Below, in pieces: positions 1 to 5,456 of a DNA stretch of 5,456 nt (the stretch's first letter is position 1; every line of letters begins with the position of its first letter). The notes beneath the pieces were generated by a model that had not been told where the DNA came from, did not search any database, and saw only the letters and a list, made by a program, of their open reading frames with translations. A program made the position numbers and the translations under genes. This DNA comes from Actinomycetota bacterium. GTDB taxonomy: Bacteria; Actinomycetota; Thermoleophilia; Gaiellales; Gaiellaceae. Location of the stretch: the NCBI GenBank assembly GCA_003170995.1, contig PMXT01000126.1:1159-6614 (forward strand), written 5' to 3'.

Positions 1-1025
1 GCGACGTAGCGCGCCTCGGCGTGCTCGTCCTCGACCTCGACCACCTGCACCGCCTCCCCATCCCCCAGCTCCGACCAGAGCCTCTTTTCCTTGCGCTCGC
101 GGTTTTGCTGGATGACGCCGTTCGCCGCCTCGAGGATCGACATGGTCGAGCGGTAGTTCTGCTCCAGCGCGATCTGCCGCGCCTCGCCGAAGTCGCGCTC
201 GAACTCGAGGATGTTGCGGATGTCGGCACCGCGAAACGCGTAGATCGACTGGTCCGGATCTCCAACGGCGAACACGTTCTTGTGCTTGCCCGCCAGCAGC
301 TGCAGGAGCCGGTACTGGGCATGGTTGGTGTCCTGGTACTCGTCCACGAGCACGTAGCGGAAGGCCTTCTGCCAGCGCTCGAGCGCCTCGGGGAAGCGCT
401 CGAGTACCTGCACGGTCAGATAGAGCAGGTCGTCGAAGTCGAGCGCGCTCGTCTCGAAGAGCTTGCGCTGATAGAGCTCGTACACGTCGGCCACGGTCTG
501 GTCGTAGAAGGAAGAGACGCGGGCGCGGTATTCCTCCGGGCCGACCAGGCGGTTCTTGGCATTCGAGATCTGAGAGTGAATGCCGCGCGGGGGGAAGCGC
601 TTGGGGTCACGCTCCAGCTCCTTCAGGCAGATCGTGACCAGGCGAATCTGATCGGGCTGGTCGTAGATGGTGAAGCTCGAGCGGTAGCCGAGTCGAGCGA
701 TCTCGCTGCGCAGGATGCGTCCGCAGGCGGCGTGGAAGGTCATGATCCAGGTTCGTTCGGCCGCCGGCCCGAGCAGCGAGACGAGCCGCGAGCGCATCTC
801 CCCCGCCGCTCTGTTGGTGAAGGTGATGGCGATGATCTCGTTCGGCTTGACGCCGCAGGTGCGGATCAGGTGGACGACCCGGTAGGTGAGCACGCGCGTC
901 TTGCCCGAGCCGGCGCCGGCCACCACGAGTAGCGGCCCCTCGGTCGCCAGCACGGCCTCGCGCTGCGTTTCGTTCAGCTCGGCCAGGTAGCTCTCGGAAG
1001 AGGAAGCGACGGACACCCGTCCCAT
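1..1025 (-). CDS. pcrA: UvrD/PcrA-type ATP-dependent DNA helicase, N-terminal part (runs off window)
   Basis: Superfamily 1A 3'-5' DNA helicase of the UvrD/PcrA/Rep group, which unwinds DNA in nucleotide excision repair, mismatch repair or replication-fork clearance. The minus-strand frame is open from ATG at 1025 to the left edge, giving 341 whole codons and no stop, so the C-terminal half lies outside. Visible motifs in order: Q-motif region LNETQ (17-21), Walker A AGAGSGKT (36-43), motif Ia TFTNRAA (68-74), TFHA (96-99), LDFDDLL (195-201), Walker B DEYQDT (228-233), motif III GDPDQSIYAFRGA (255-267) and motif IV QNYRS (289-293). All catalytic residues expected in this part are present, so it looks functional. 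The start is uncertain: no clear Shine-Dalgarno precedes ATG 1025, and GTG at 1016 is an in-frame alternative. It is separated by 112 bases from the transporter cluster upstream and is probably not functionally tied to it. Which paralogue it is (PcrA, UvrD1 or another) cannot be decided from half a protein. Confidence 0.95.
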   Translation of the reverse strand, partial: MGRVSVASSSESYLAELNETQREAVLATEGPLLVVAGAGSGKTRVLTYRVVHLIRTCGVKPNEIIAITFTNRAAGEMRSRLVSLLGPAAERTWIMTFHAACGRILRSEIARLGYRSSFTIYDQPDQIRLVTICLKELERDPKRFPPRGIHSQISNAKNRLVGPEEYRARVSSFYDQTVADVYELYQRKLFETSALDFDDLLYLTVQVLERFPEALERWQKAFRYVLVDEYQDTNHAQYRLLQLLAGKHKNVFAVGDPDQSIYAFRGADIRNILEFERDFGEARQIALEQNYRSTMSILEAANGVIQQNRERKEKRLWSELGDGEAVQVVEVEDEHAEARYV

Positions 1026-1031
1026 GCTATC

Positions 1032-1076
1032 GGCGAGCGGTGACTGCCCCCACCGACCCCGTCGAAAGTGCTCGCC
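1032..1076. other. 7-base inverted repeat just upstream of the helicase start
   Basis: GGCGAGC (1032-1038) and its exact complement GCTCGCC (1070-1076) flank a 31-base spacer, directly in front of the helicase ATG at 1025. In RNA it could fold into a 5' leader stem; in DNA it could be a loose operator. The loop is long, the arms are GC-only in a GC-rich genome, and no U-tract follows, so it is not a convincing intrinsic terminator. Confidence 0.25.
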
Positions 1077-1092
1077 TCTCGCTCCAGCCGTT

Positions 1093-1117
1093 ACGGTTTT
1101 GGCACGGTTTGGGCACG
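1093..1117. repeat. Short 11-base tandem repeat between the transporter cluster and the helicase gene
   Basis: On the plus strand ACGGTTTTGGC (1093-1103) is followed directly by ACGGTTTGGGC (1104-1114), 10 of 11 bases identical, and then by ACG, the start of a possible third copy. CCGTTACGG, a small palindrome, sits at its left edge (1089-1097). The run is more AT-rich than the flanking coding DNA. It lies in the 112-base gap (1026-1137) after the S-component stop and before the helicase start, where a helicase promoter or a 3' untranslated region would be expected. Two direct copies one helical turn apart could be a regulator site, but chance is a real alternative. Confidence 0.45.
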
Positions 1118-1137
1118 ATTCTGTTGCCGTTTGCAGG

Positions 1138-1878
1138 TTACGATCGCAGTGGGGAGGAAGTTGGTGCGCCATCGCCTGGCGCGAACTGGTTAGGCGCCGG
1201 CGCCTCGTCCCAGACGATCTCGGTGTGCAGGCGGCGGCCAAAGCGCTCGAGCATGCGAACGAGCTCGGGCCCGACGGCTAGCGCGATCGCGAACGAGCCC
1301 AGCGCGTGCGCCAGCGTAAAGGCAAACCCGGTGATCACCTGCGCGGTCAGCCCAGCCCAGGTGTGAGCGTAGGCGTACCACCAGTAGGCGACGTCCATAG
1401 CGGTCGAGAAGCCAAACGCGAGCAGGGCGCAGAGCAGGGCGAAGGCCAGGCGCCGGCGCGCCAGCCGGACGCTCAGCGCCCCGACCGCGCCGCAAGCCGC
1501 CCAGAGAGCCATCTGCCAAGGTGTCCAGGGCCCCTGGATGAGGAAGAAGTTGGAGACAAGCGCCCCCAGCGCCCCCACCGAGATGCCGATCCGCAGCCCG
1601 AACGCGGCGCCGCTCGCCACGACGATGACGGTCATCGGCTGGACGCCCGGAAACGGATGAACGAGCAGGCGCCCGGCCACGGCGATCCCCGTCAAGGTGG
1701 CGATCAGCGCCACCTCCTTGGCCGAGTCGGGGCCGGACTCGACGAAGGCGCCGAGGGCGAGTGCCAGCGCAACTCCCAGCACGATCGCGGCCATCACCCA
1801 CTGCCCGCTGACGAATCCGAGCGCCAGCGCCGAACCGGTCACGAACACGGCGAGCAGATATCCGAGCGGCCTACGCAC
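1138..1878 (-). CDS. ECF transporter S component, substrate-binding membrane subunit, probably for cobalamin
   Basis: Integral membrane protein of 246 residues, about six hydrophobic segments (roughly 5-24, 27-46, 55-75, 80-108, 118-150 as one or two helices, and 155-215 as further helices) and a charged C-terminal tail. In energy-coupling-factor importers the S subunit binds the vitamin and topples in the membrane to deliver it. Family-like features are the segment PFPGVQPMTV (75-84), a Gly-rich helix, and the SNFFLIQGPWTPWQM stretch (109-123), a signature I associate with ECF S components of this class. It does not begin with the MHI motif of CbiM, which argues against cobalt transport. Start: GTG at 1878, overlapping the ATPase stop by 8 bases, with the purine run GGGGAGGGGG (1888-1897) upstream as a ribosome binding site; the open frame further upstream to 2043 lies inside the ATPase gene and encodes non-membrane, shadow-like sequence. 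Cobalamin specificity (a CbrT-like role) is inferred from the riboswitch and neighbours. Family membership is fairly sure, substrate less so. Confidence 0.82.
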   Translation of the reverse strand: MRRPLGYLLAVFVTGSALALGFVSGQWVMAAIVLGVALALALGAFVESGPDSAKEVALIATLTGIAVAGRLLVHPFPGVQPMTVIVVASGAAFGLRIGISVGALGALVSNFFLIQGPWTPWQMALWAACGAVGALSVRLARRRLAFALLCALLAFGFSTAMDVAYWWYAYAHTWAGLTAQVITGFAFTLAHALGSFAIALAVGPELVRMLERFGRRLHTEIVWDEAPAPNQFAPGDGAPTSSPLRS

Positions 1879-3244
1879 CCACCAGCACCCCCTCCCCGGC
1901 AAGCGAGACGACACGGTCGGCGATGCTGCGCGCGAAAGCGAGATCGTGACTGACGAGCAGCGTTGCCCGACCGGGCGAGCCGGCGCGAAGCAGCTCGCCC
2001 AGCTCCCGTTTCCGTCTCGGATCGACCCCGCGCGTGGGCTCATCTAGAACCAGTAGGTCGGGCTCCGTCGCCAGCACCGTAGCGAGCGCTAAACGCTCGC
2101 GCTCGCCGCTCGAGAGATCACGCGGATGCCTCCGCTCGCTCCCGCCCAGTCCGAGCTCGTCGAGCCAGCGACGCGCCCGCGCCAGGTCGCCTTCAATTCC
2201 CAGCGCGACCTCGTCTTCAGCTCGCTCGCAGACAACGTAGCGACCGGGATCCTGCGAGAGGTAGCCGGCGCGACCCCAGCGCTCGACCTGTCCTGCCTGT
2301 GCCTCGAGTAGTCCGCACGCCAGCTTGGCCAGAGTCGTCTTACCGCTGCCGTTGGGCCCGGCGAGAGCGACTATCTCACCGCATCGCAACTCGAGCGAGA
2401 CGTTCTCAAGCACCGGCGTATCGGGTCGATAGGAATAACCGACTCCTTCCATCGTGCAGATCGCCCTGCCCGGATCGCCGGCTTGCCTGGTAACCGACTC
2501 GAACGGCTCGACGAAATCCGGCGCGTTCTCCTCTAGCCAGCGGACCGCCTGGGCGTGCGAGGCGTCGAGCAGGAGGCGACCTCGCTCCAGGAAGAGAACG
2601 CGATCGCAGATCTCCAGCGGAAGCGCCGGACGCTGTTCGCTCAACACGACCGCCATTCCGCGCTCGCGCGCCAGGCGCTCGACCAGCTCGAGGAAGGCCT
2701 CGGCACCCTCTGGATCGAGCTGCGAGGTCGGCTCGTCGAGCAAAAGCAACTGCGGCTCGAGCGCGAGCGCCGAGGCAAGGCAGACGCGCTGCAACTCGCC
2801 GCCAGAGAGATCGCGCGTCGATCGTTCGAGCAGATGCTCGGCGCCGACCGCGGCAAGCGAAGACGCGACTCTCTCCGTCACCTCGCCGGGCTGCAAACCG
2901 AGGTTCTCGGGGCCGAAGGCGATCTCGCTCGCCACCCGCTCGAAAACGATCTGATCCTCCGGATCCTGGAAGAGAGTCGCCACGGTGCCGGCCAGGGCGG
3001 CCGGTTCGGTCGAGCGTGTGTCGCAACCGGCCACGCTGACCGAGCCCGAGAAGCGGCCGCCGTGGAAGTGTGGGACGAGGCCTGCCAGAGCCCTGAGAAG
3101 GGTCGACTTGCCCGAGCCCGAGCGACCGAGCACGAGCACCACCTCGCCCCGTTCGAGCTCGAGCGAGACGTCGGTGAGAGCTGCTGCCGTCGCTTCCGGA
3201 TAAGCGAAGGCGAGCTTCTCGACGCGGGCAATTTGAGCGCTCAT
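1871..3244 (-). CDS. ecfA: ECF transporter A component, two ABC ATPase domains fused in one chain
   Basis: Cytoplasmic energy module of an ECF importer, 457 residues, with both ATPases (usually separate EcfA1 and EcfA2) on one polypeptide, as in YkoD-like proteins. Domain 1 (about 5-225): Walker A GRSGSGKST (40-48), Q-loop FQDPEDQ (92-98), signature LSGGE (146-150), Walker B LLLLDEPTS (166-174), D-loop QLDP, then SEQR (202-205) where the H-loop His would be. Domain 2 (about 262-457): Walker A GPNGSGKTT (296-304), Q-loop region YLSQDP (328-333), signature LSSGE (377-381), Walker B LLVLDEPTR (397-405), H-loop LVSHD (430-434). Both catalytic glutamates (171, 402) are present. Thus site 1 combines a Gln for His with the non-consensus LSSGE of domain 2, while site 2 is fully consensus. 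Start: ATG at 3244 in an ATGA overlap with the cbiQ/ecfT stop, where ABC homology begins; the frame stays open to 4009, but that extension is Arg/Gly-rich shadow of the T gene. It would couple to the EcfT coupling helices. Confidence 0.95.
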   Translation of the reverse strand: MSAQIARVEKLAFAYPEATAAALTDVSLELERGEVVLVLGRSGSGKSTLLRALAGLVPHFHGGRFSGSVSVAGCDTRSTEPAALAGTVATLFQDPEDQIVFERVASEIAFGPENLGLQPGEVTERVASSLAAVGAEHLLERSTRDLSGGELQRVCLASALALEPQLLLLDEPTSQLDPEGAEAFLELVERLARERGMAVVLSEQRPALPLEICDRVLFLERGRLLLDASHAQAVRWLEENAPDFVEPFESVTRQAGDPGRAICTMEGVGYSYRPDTPVLENVSLELRCGEIVALAGPNGSGKTTLAKLACGLLEAQAGQVERWGRAGYLSQDPGRYVVCERAEDEVALGIEGDLARARRWLDELGLGGSERRHPRDLSSGERERLALATVLATEPDLLVLDEPTRGVDPRRKRELGELLRAGSPGRATLLVSHDLAFARSIADRVVSLAGEGVLVGA

Positions 3245-3939
3245 AGCCATAGCAGCGAAAAGACCACCAGCAGGAGAGAGAAAGCCATTGCAGCCCGCTC
3301 GCGCCAGTTGAGACGAACTCGCGCTCGCAGCGGGCGACCGGAGCGCCCGTAGCCACGAGCTTCCATCGACTCGGCCAGAGTGAGAGCCCGCTCCAGCGAG
3401 CTGGCCACGAGCGGTGCCAACAGCCGTGATCGCCCACGTAAGCCTTCGACTGCCACGCCGCGGCCGCGTAGCGCCTCGACGAAGCCGGCGGCATCTCGCT
3501 CGAGCGTGGGTATGAGCCTGGTCGCGAGCGCCACGGTCAGCACCGAGCGCCGAGCGAGCCGAACCTCGCGCACGATCCTGTCTTGGTCGAGACGAAGCGC
3601 CCAGACCGCGAAGGCAAGCGCCACGGTCGCCAGGCGAAGCGTTTGCACTGCGCCGGCTGCCAGCTCTTCTCTGGTCACGTCGATGGAGCCGATCACCGGC
3701 AGGATCGGGCCGTTCCAGAGCGGGTGACTGCCCACGTGCGCGGTGAGCGGCCAGATCAGAAAGAGCCCAAACGACGACACGACGATGCCGAGCAGGAAGA
3801 GGCGGGCACGCCGCCAGGACGCCTGCAGCAGCAGCACGAGCAGTACCGCGGCCAGCAGCGCCAACGAGAGCGGACGAGTCGCGGCAAGGGCCGCAACGAC
3901 ACAAGCCCCAAGCAGAGCCAGTGCCACGAGCGGCCTCAC
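3241..3939 (-). CDS. ecfT: ECF transporter T component, CbiQ/EcfT family transmembrane coupling protein
   Basis: Membrane scaffold that links the two ATPase domains to the S subunit. With the GTG start at 3939 it has 232 residues, within the usual range of the family. Hydrophobic segments lie near 4-40 (two closely spaced helices), 47-66, 97-115 and 217-232. Between the last two is the long cytoplasmic helical region with the two coupling motifs of T components: EALRGRG (155-161) and the more canonical MEARGYG (192-198), whose Ala-Arg-Gly contacts the ATPases. Start choice: GTG 3939 shares GTGA with the TGA of the preceding lipoprotein gene and has GGAG (3946-3949) six bases upstream; the slightly longer ATG 3951 (236 residues) has no comparable site. 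The gene ends in an ATGA overlap with the ATPase gene, so translation is probably coupled. Family assignment is firm. The name cbiQ implies cobalt; this one lacks cbiM/cbiN partners, so the general ecfT is preferable. Confidence 0.92.
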   Translation of the reverse strand: MRPLVALALLGACVVAALAATRPLSLALLAAVLLVLLLQASWRRARLFLLGIVVSSFGLFLIWPLTAHVGSHPLWNGPILPVIGSIDVTREELAAGAVQTLRLATVALAFAVWALRLDQDRIVREVRLARRSVLTVALATRLIPTLERDAAGFVEALRGRGVAVEGLRGRSRLLAPLVASSLERALTLAESMEARGYGRSGRPLRARVRLNWRERAAMAFSLLLVVFSLLWL

Positions 3940-4658
3940 GACGAGCTCCATTCCGCAGCCTGATAACGGTGGCGAACGAGCCCCGGATCACCGGCCAGCG
4001 AAAGGGCAAATGCCCGGCCGGTCACGACGAAGCGCACCGGATCACCCGCCCGTTCCCCGCCGCGCAGTTGCACGACGATGCCCGGCCGCCCGGCCTCGAC
4101 GACGAGCAGATTTGCCGAGGATGCCACGGGCTTCCCGATCGCCGCGACCGAGCGAGCATGAACGACCTTCGCCAGCGCGAAGGCCTCGGTACGAAGCCCC
4201 GGCCCGAAGCGAACCGTCGCCGTTCGGCGCTTGCCGTCATAGCCATGCAGAAACGGCTCGGGGAAGGCGCCGACGACCAGCGGTACTCTCTCGGAACCGT
4301 GCCAGGAGCGGTAGTCCCACCACTCGACGTCACCGGCGCGCAGGCGGTAGGAAGCCGCTCCGCGATCGGCCTCGTAGCCGTTGACGAAGAAGAACCAGTC
4401 CCGTTGCTGCGTACTTGAGCTGGCGACACCGTCGATCTCGTTCACGAAGGCGCCGCTGTAGCCCGTTTCGATTCCGGCGATGCGATCGAGCCCTTGTAGC
4501 GCGGTCAGCCCGGCGGGAACGGTACCGCGATCGAGCATCGTCGAGCCCCGGTCGCGGGTCACCCAGACCTGAGCCTTGCCCTTCTCCTTCTGGCCACAGC
4601 CAGCAAGGCTGACTGCGGCCAGAAGGATCAGGACGCGCGCTGTGCGGGAGCGTTTCAC
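3936..4658 (-). CDS. DUF4430 (transcobalamin-C-terminal-like) lipoprotein, putative corrinoid-capture protein
   Basis: Predicted lipoprotein of 240 residues. The N-terminus has KRSR, a hydrophobic core and the lipobox LAGC, with Cys21 as lipidation site, so it should be anchored on the outer face of the cytoplasmic membrane. Residues about 45-120 match the DUF4430 pattern: a helix with TALQGLDRIA (52-61), SGAFVNEIDG (68-77), aromatic DWFFFVNG (87-94), EADRGAASYRLRAGD (96-110) and WWDYRSW (113-119). The domain resembles the beta domain of human transcobalamin and intrinsic factor. Residues 125-240 form a second region beginning VPLVVGAFPEPF (125-136), of unknown function. Start: GTG 4658 overlaps the previous stop by 4 bases (GTGA) and directly precedes the signal sequence; the frame is open to 4730 but those 24 residues would spoil the lipoprotein signal. 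Set between a riboswitch-led secreted paralogue and ECF genes, it probably presents cobalamin to the S component. That role is inferred, not shown by recognisable ligand residues. Confidence 0.85.
   Translation of the reverse strand: MKRSRTARVLILLAAVSLAGCGQKEKGKAQVWVTRDRGSTMLDRGTVPAGLTALQGLDRIAGIETGYSGAFVNEIDGVASSSTQQRDWFFFVNGYEADRGAASYRLRAGDVEWWDYRSWHGSERVPLVVGAFPEPFLHGYDGKRRTATVRFGPGLRTEAFALAKVVHARSVAAIGKPVASSANLLVVEAGRPGIVVQLRGGERAGDPVRFVVTGRAFALSLAGDPGLVRHRYQAAEWSSS
3946..3949 (-). promoter_or_regulatory. Ribosome binding site that decides the ecfT start
   Basis: GGAG read on the minus strand ends six bases before GTG 3939. It overlaps the alternative ATG (3951-3949), which would be ruled out as the main start if this site is used. 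The pattern of a 4-base GTGA overlap matches the junction one gene upstream. Confidence 0.6.
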
Positions 4659-5311
4659 GGTAGAGCATTGGAGCGGACGGCGCCATTGAGAGTCGCTCGC
4701 ACGAGCGAACCGGCGTGCGCCCTCAGACACGCTCGTCCCTTCTTTCCTGTGGCGGCTCGTCTCGAGCCGGCGCGGAGCACGGCACCGACTGCCGGCGTGC
4801 TCGCACCGTTGTCGTCCTGGGCCGAGACGGTGTAGCAGTAGAGGCTCTCGTGGCTGCGTTTCGCGCCTGCCCGTTCCGAGCGGGTGAGCTTGCTGCGGGT
4901 GAGCTGAAGTGTCTTAGGACCGGCGAAGGTCACCGGGTCGAAGCGCGCCCAGTACCAGAGCACACGGTCACCGCTCTTTAGCGTCACCGCGCCGGCGCCG
5001 ACCGGCGGTAGTACTCCGTTCACCTTGAACATCCAGCCACCGGTGTCAGTCGCCGGATACAACCCGACCTGATCGACGTAGGAGCCCGACGAGCTGCTGA
5101 CGAGGTGGTAGTAGAACTCACCCATTCTCGCCGCGGTGGTGAGCGCGTCGAGGGCGGTCGAGGCGACCTGTAAGCGGGGCTCGGTGGAGCCGAAAAGGGT
5201 CTGCGTCTTGCCTTCAACCCGTACGGAGACTGATACGGCGCCGGCCAGCGGTACGAAGACTCCGACCAGAACGACAGAGACGACGACCGTGGTGAGAATG
5301 CGCTTTCGCAC
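4655..5311 (-). CDS. Secreted DUF4430 (transcobalamin-C-terminal-like) protein, first gene after the B12 riboswitch
   Basis: Exported protein of 218 residues. A Sec signal peptide is clear: RKR, a Val/Leu-rich core (5-20) and a likely cleavage after PLAGA (21-25). Residues about 27-124 form a DUF4430 domain: TALDALTTAA (52-61), GSYVDQVGLYP (76-86), GGWMFKVNG (91-99), and LKSGDRVLWYW (111-121). The domain resembles the beta domain of transcobalamin. The remainder (about 128-218) looks like a small beta-sandwich of the carboxypeptidase-regulatory or Ig-like type (PAVGAVLRAG, GRACLRAHAG, ending VRSNALP) and has two cysteines (159 and 195) that could form a disulfide. No lipobox, C-terminal membrane segment or LPXTG motif is seen, so it is either released or held by partners. 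Start: GTG 5311, with GGAGG four bases upstream and the signal peptide following immediately. An in-frame ATG at 5419 lies inside the riboswitch and is rejected. Stop overlaps the next gene's GTG. A B12-binding role is inferred from domain and context. Confidence 0.85.
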   Translation of the reverse strand: MRKRILTTVVVSVVLVGVFVPLAGAVSVSVRVEGKTQTLFGSTEPRLQVASTALDALTTAARMGEFYYHLVSSSSGSYVDQVGLYPATDTGGWMFKVNGVLPPVGAGAVTLKSGDRVLWYWARFDPVTFAGPKTLQLTRSKLTRSERAGAKRSHESLYCYTVSAQDDNGASTPAVGAVLRAGSRRAATGKKGRACLRAHAGSLVRATLNGAVRSNALP

Positions 5312-5315
5312 GAAT

Positions 5316-5320
5316 CCTCC
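5316..5320 (-). promoter_or_regulatory. Shine-Dalgarno sequence of the first gene, possible riboswitch target
   Basis: GGAGG (within AAGGAGGA, minus strand) ends four bases before GTG 5311 and is the strongest ribosome binding site in the cluster. CCTC at 5330-5327 is complementary to GAGG at 5319-5316 with a 7-base loop, so the site could be masked in a small hairpin. The stem is only four pairs, and an alternative palindrome CCTCGAGG (5323-5330) competes. No Rho-independent terminator is seen in the leader, so control of translation initiation is more likely than termination. Confidence 0.6.
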
Positions 5321-5346
5321 TTCCTCGAGGGGTCCGGTTGCGGCGA

Positions 5347-5456
5347 GCGACAGGTCTTCTGACTCGGGGCGCCCTCCCTCGCCGTCTTCCCAGCCCTTGG
5401 GCCAGTGACGTCGTGGCAAGGGAGCTTCTCCCCTTACAGCGGCGGGACCGTCCCGG
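5347..5456 (-). promoter_or_regulatory. Cobalamin riboswitch, 3' part (cut by the window edge)
   Basis: On the minus strand, from the right edge, the conserved order of the cobalamin riboswitch aptamer (B12 box class) is readable: CCGGGACGG, then TCCCGCCGCTGTAA (consensus CCCGCAACUGUAA), a GGGAG-AAG-CTCCC hairpin, GCCACGACGTCACTG (CCACUG block), a GCC-CAAG-GGC hairpin, TGGGAAG, a variable GC-rich stem, and the hallmark GAGTCAGAAGACCTG (5365-5351). The 5' half, with the P1 5' strand and the GGUGCC and UAGGGAA blocks, must lie beyond 5456. The riboswitch ends about 35 bases before the first start codon. High cellular cobalamin is expected to shut off the downstream cluster, which fits a B12 uptake system. 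The promoter is outside the window. Confidence 0.95.

Noticed and set aside
21..932. Long plus-strand open frame of 303 codons
   Set aside because: It is antisense to the UvrD/PcrA helicase, whose minus-strand frame carries every expected motif; the plus-strand translation shows no recognisable domain and is a GC-rich shadow.
1026..1190. SOS (LexA) box in front of the helicase gene
   Set aside because: No GAAC-N4-GTTC type site is found in the gap; the nearest, GAACTGGTTA near 1180, has the wrong spacing and lies inside the S-component gene.
2555..3352. Plus-strand open frame of 265 codons
   Set aside because: It is antisense to the ABC ATPase with all its motifs, has no domain signature and no plausible ribosome binding site context.
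1138..3939. CbiMNQO-type cobalt transporter
   Set aside because: T and A components alone would fit, but no CbiN is present and the S component lacks the CbiM N-terminal metal-binding motif; the ATPase is a fused double domain typical of vitamin ECF systems.
3245..4009. 255-codon N-terminal extension of the double ATPase frame
   Set aside because: It overlaps the T-component gene in another frame, is Arg/Gly/Ala-rich without domain features, and the ABC domain begins just after ATG 3244, which forms an ATGA overlap.
5312..5419. Longer start (ATG 5419) for the first DUF4430 gene
   Set aside because: This would translate the riboswitch core and bury the signal peptide 36 residues inside the protein; GTG 5311 has a strong Shine-Dalgarno.

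Overview
This is a GC-rich window in which every supported gene lies on the minus strand, so it reads from right (5456) to left (1). GC-rich third positions, frequent GTG starts, Arg/Ala-rich proteins and the flavour of the DUF4430 proteins suggest a high-GC actinobacterium, possibly of the Thermoleophilia type. The lineage is an inference, because no rRNA or other phylogenetic marker is present.

Right end (5456 to about 5347): the 3' half of a cobalamin (adenosylcobalamin-type) riboswitch, cut by the window edge. A short leader with a strong Shine-Dalgarno sequence follows it. The riboswitch heads a five-gene cluster in which each gene overlaps the next by 4 or 8 bases. In order these are a secreted DUF4430 (transcobalamin-C-terminal-like) protein (5311-4655), a DUF4430 lipoprotein (4658-3936), an ECF transporter T component of the CbiQ/EcfT family (3939-3241), a fused double-ATPase ECF A component (3244-1871) and a six-helix integral membrane S component (1878-1138).

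Taken together, the cluster looks like a complete B12-responsive energy-coupling-factor importer with two dedicated extracytoplasmic proteins carrying the fold that transcobalamin and intrinsic factor use to cover B12. The likely model is that the secreted protein and the lipoprotein capture corrinoid outside the membrane and pass it to the S component, and the EcfT/EcfAA module powers uptake. ECF importers normally lack a soluble binding protein, so this pairing is the most interesting thing here. B12 as substrate follows from the riboswitch and the DUF4430 relationship; no binding residues prove it.

Left end (1025 to 1): after a 112-base gap holding a small 11-base tandem repeat, the first 341 codons of a UvrD/PcrA superfamily 1A DNA helicase run off the window. 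This is a housekeeping repair gene, probably a separate transcription unit. No gene was supported on the plus strand, and no tRNA, CRISPR or mobile element was seen.
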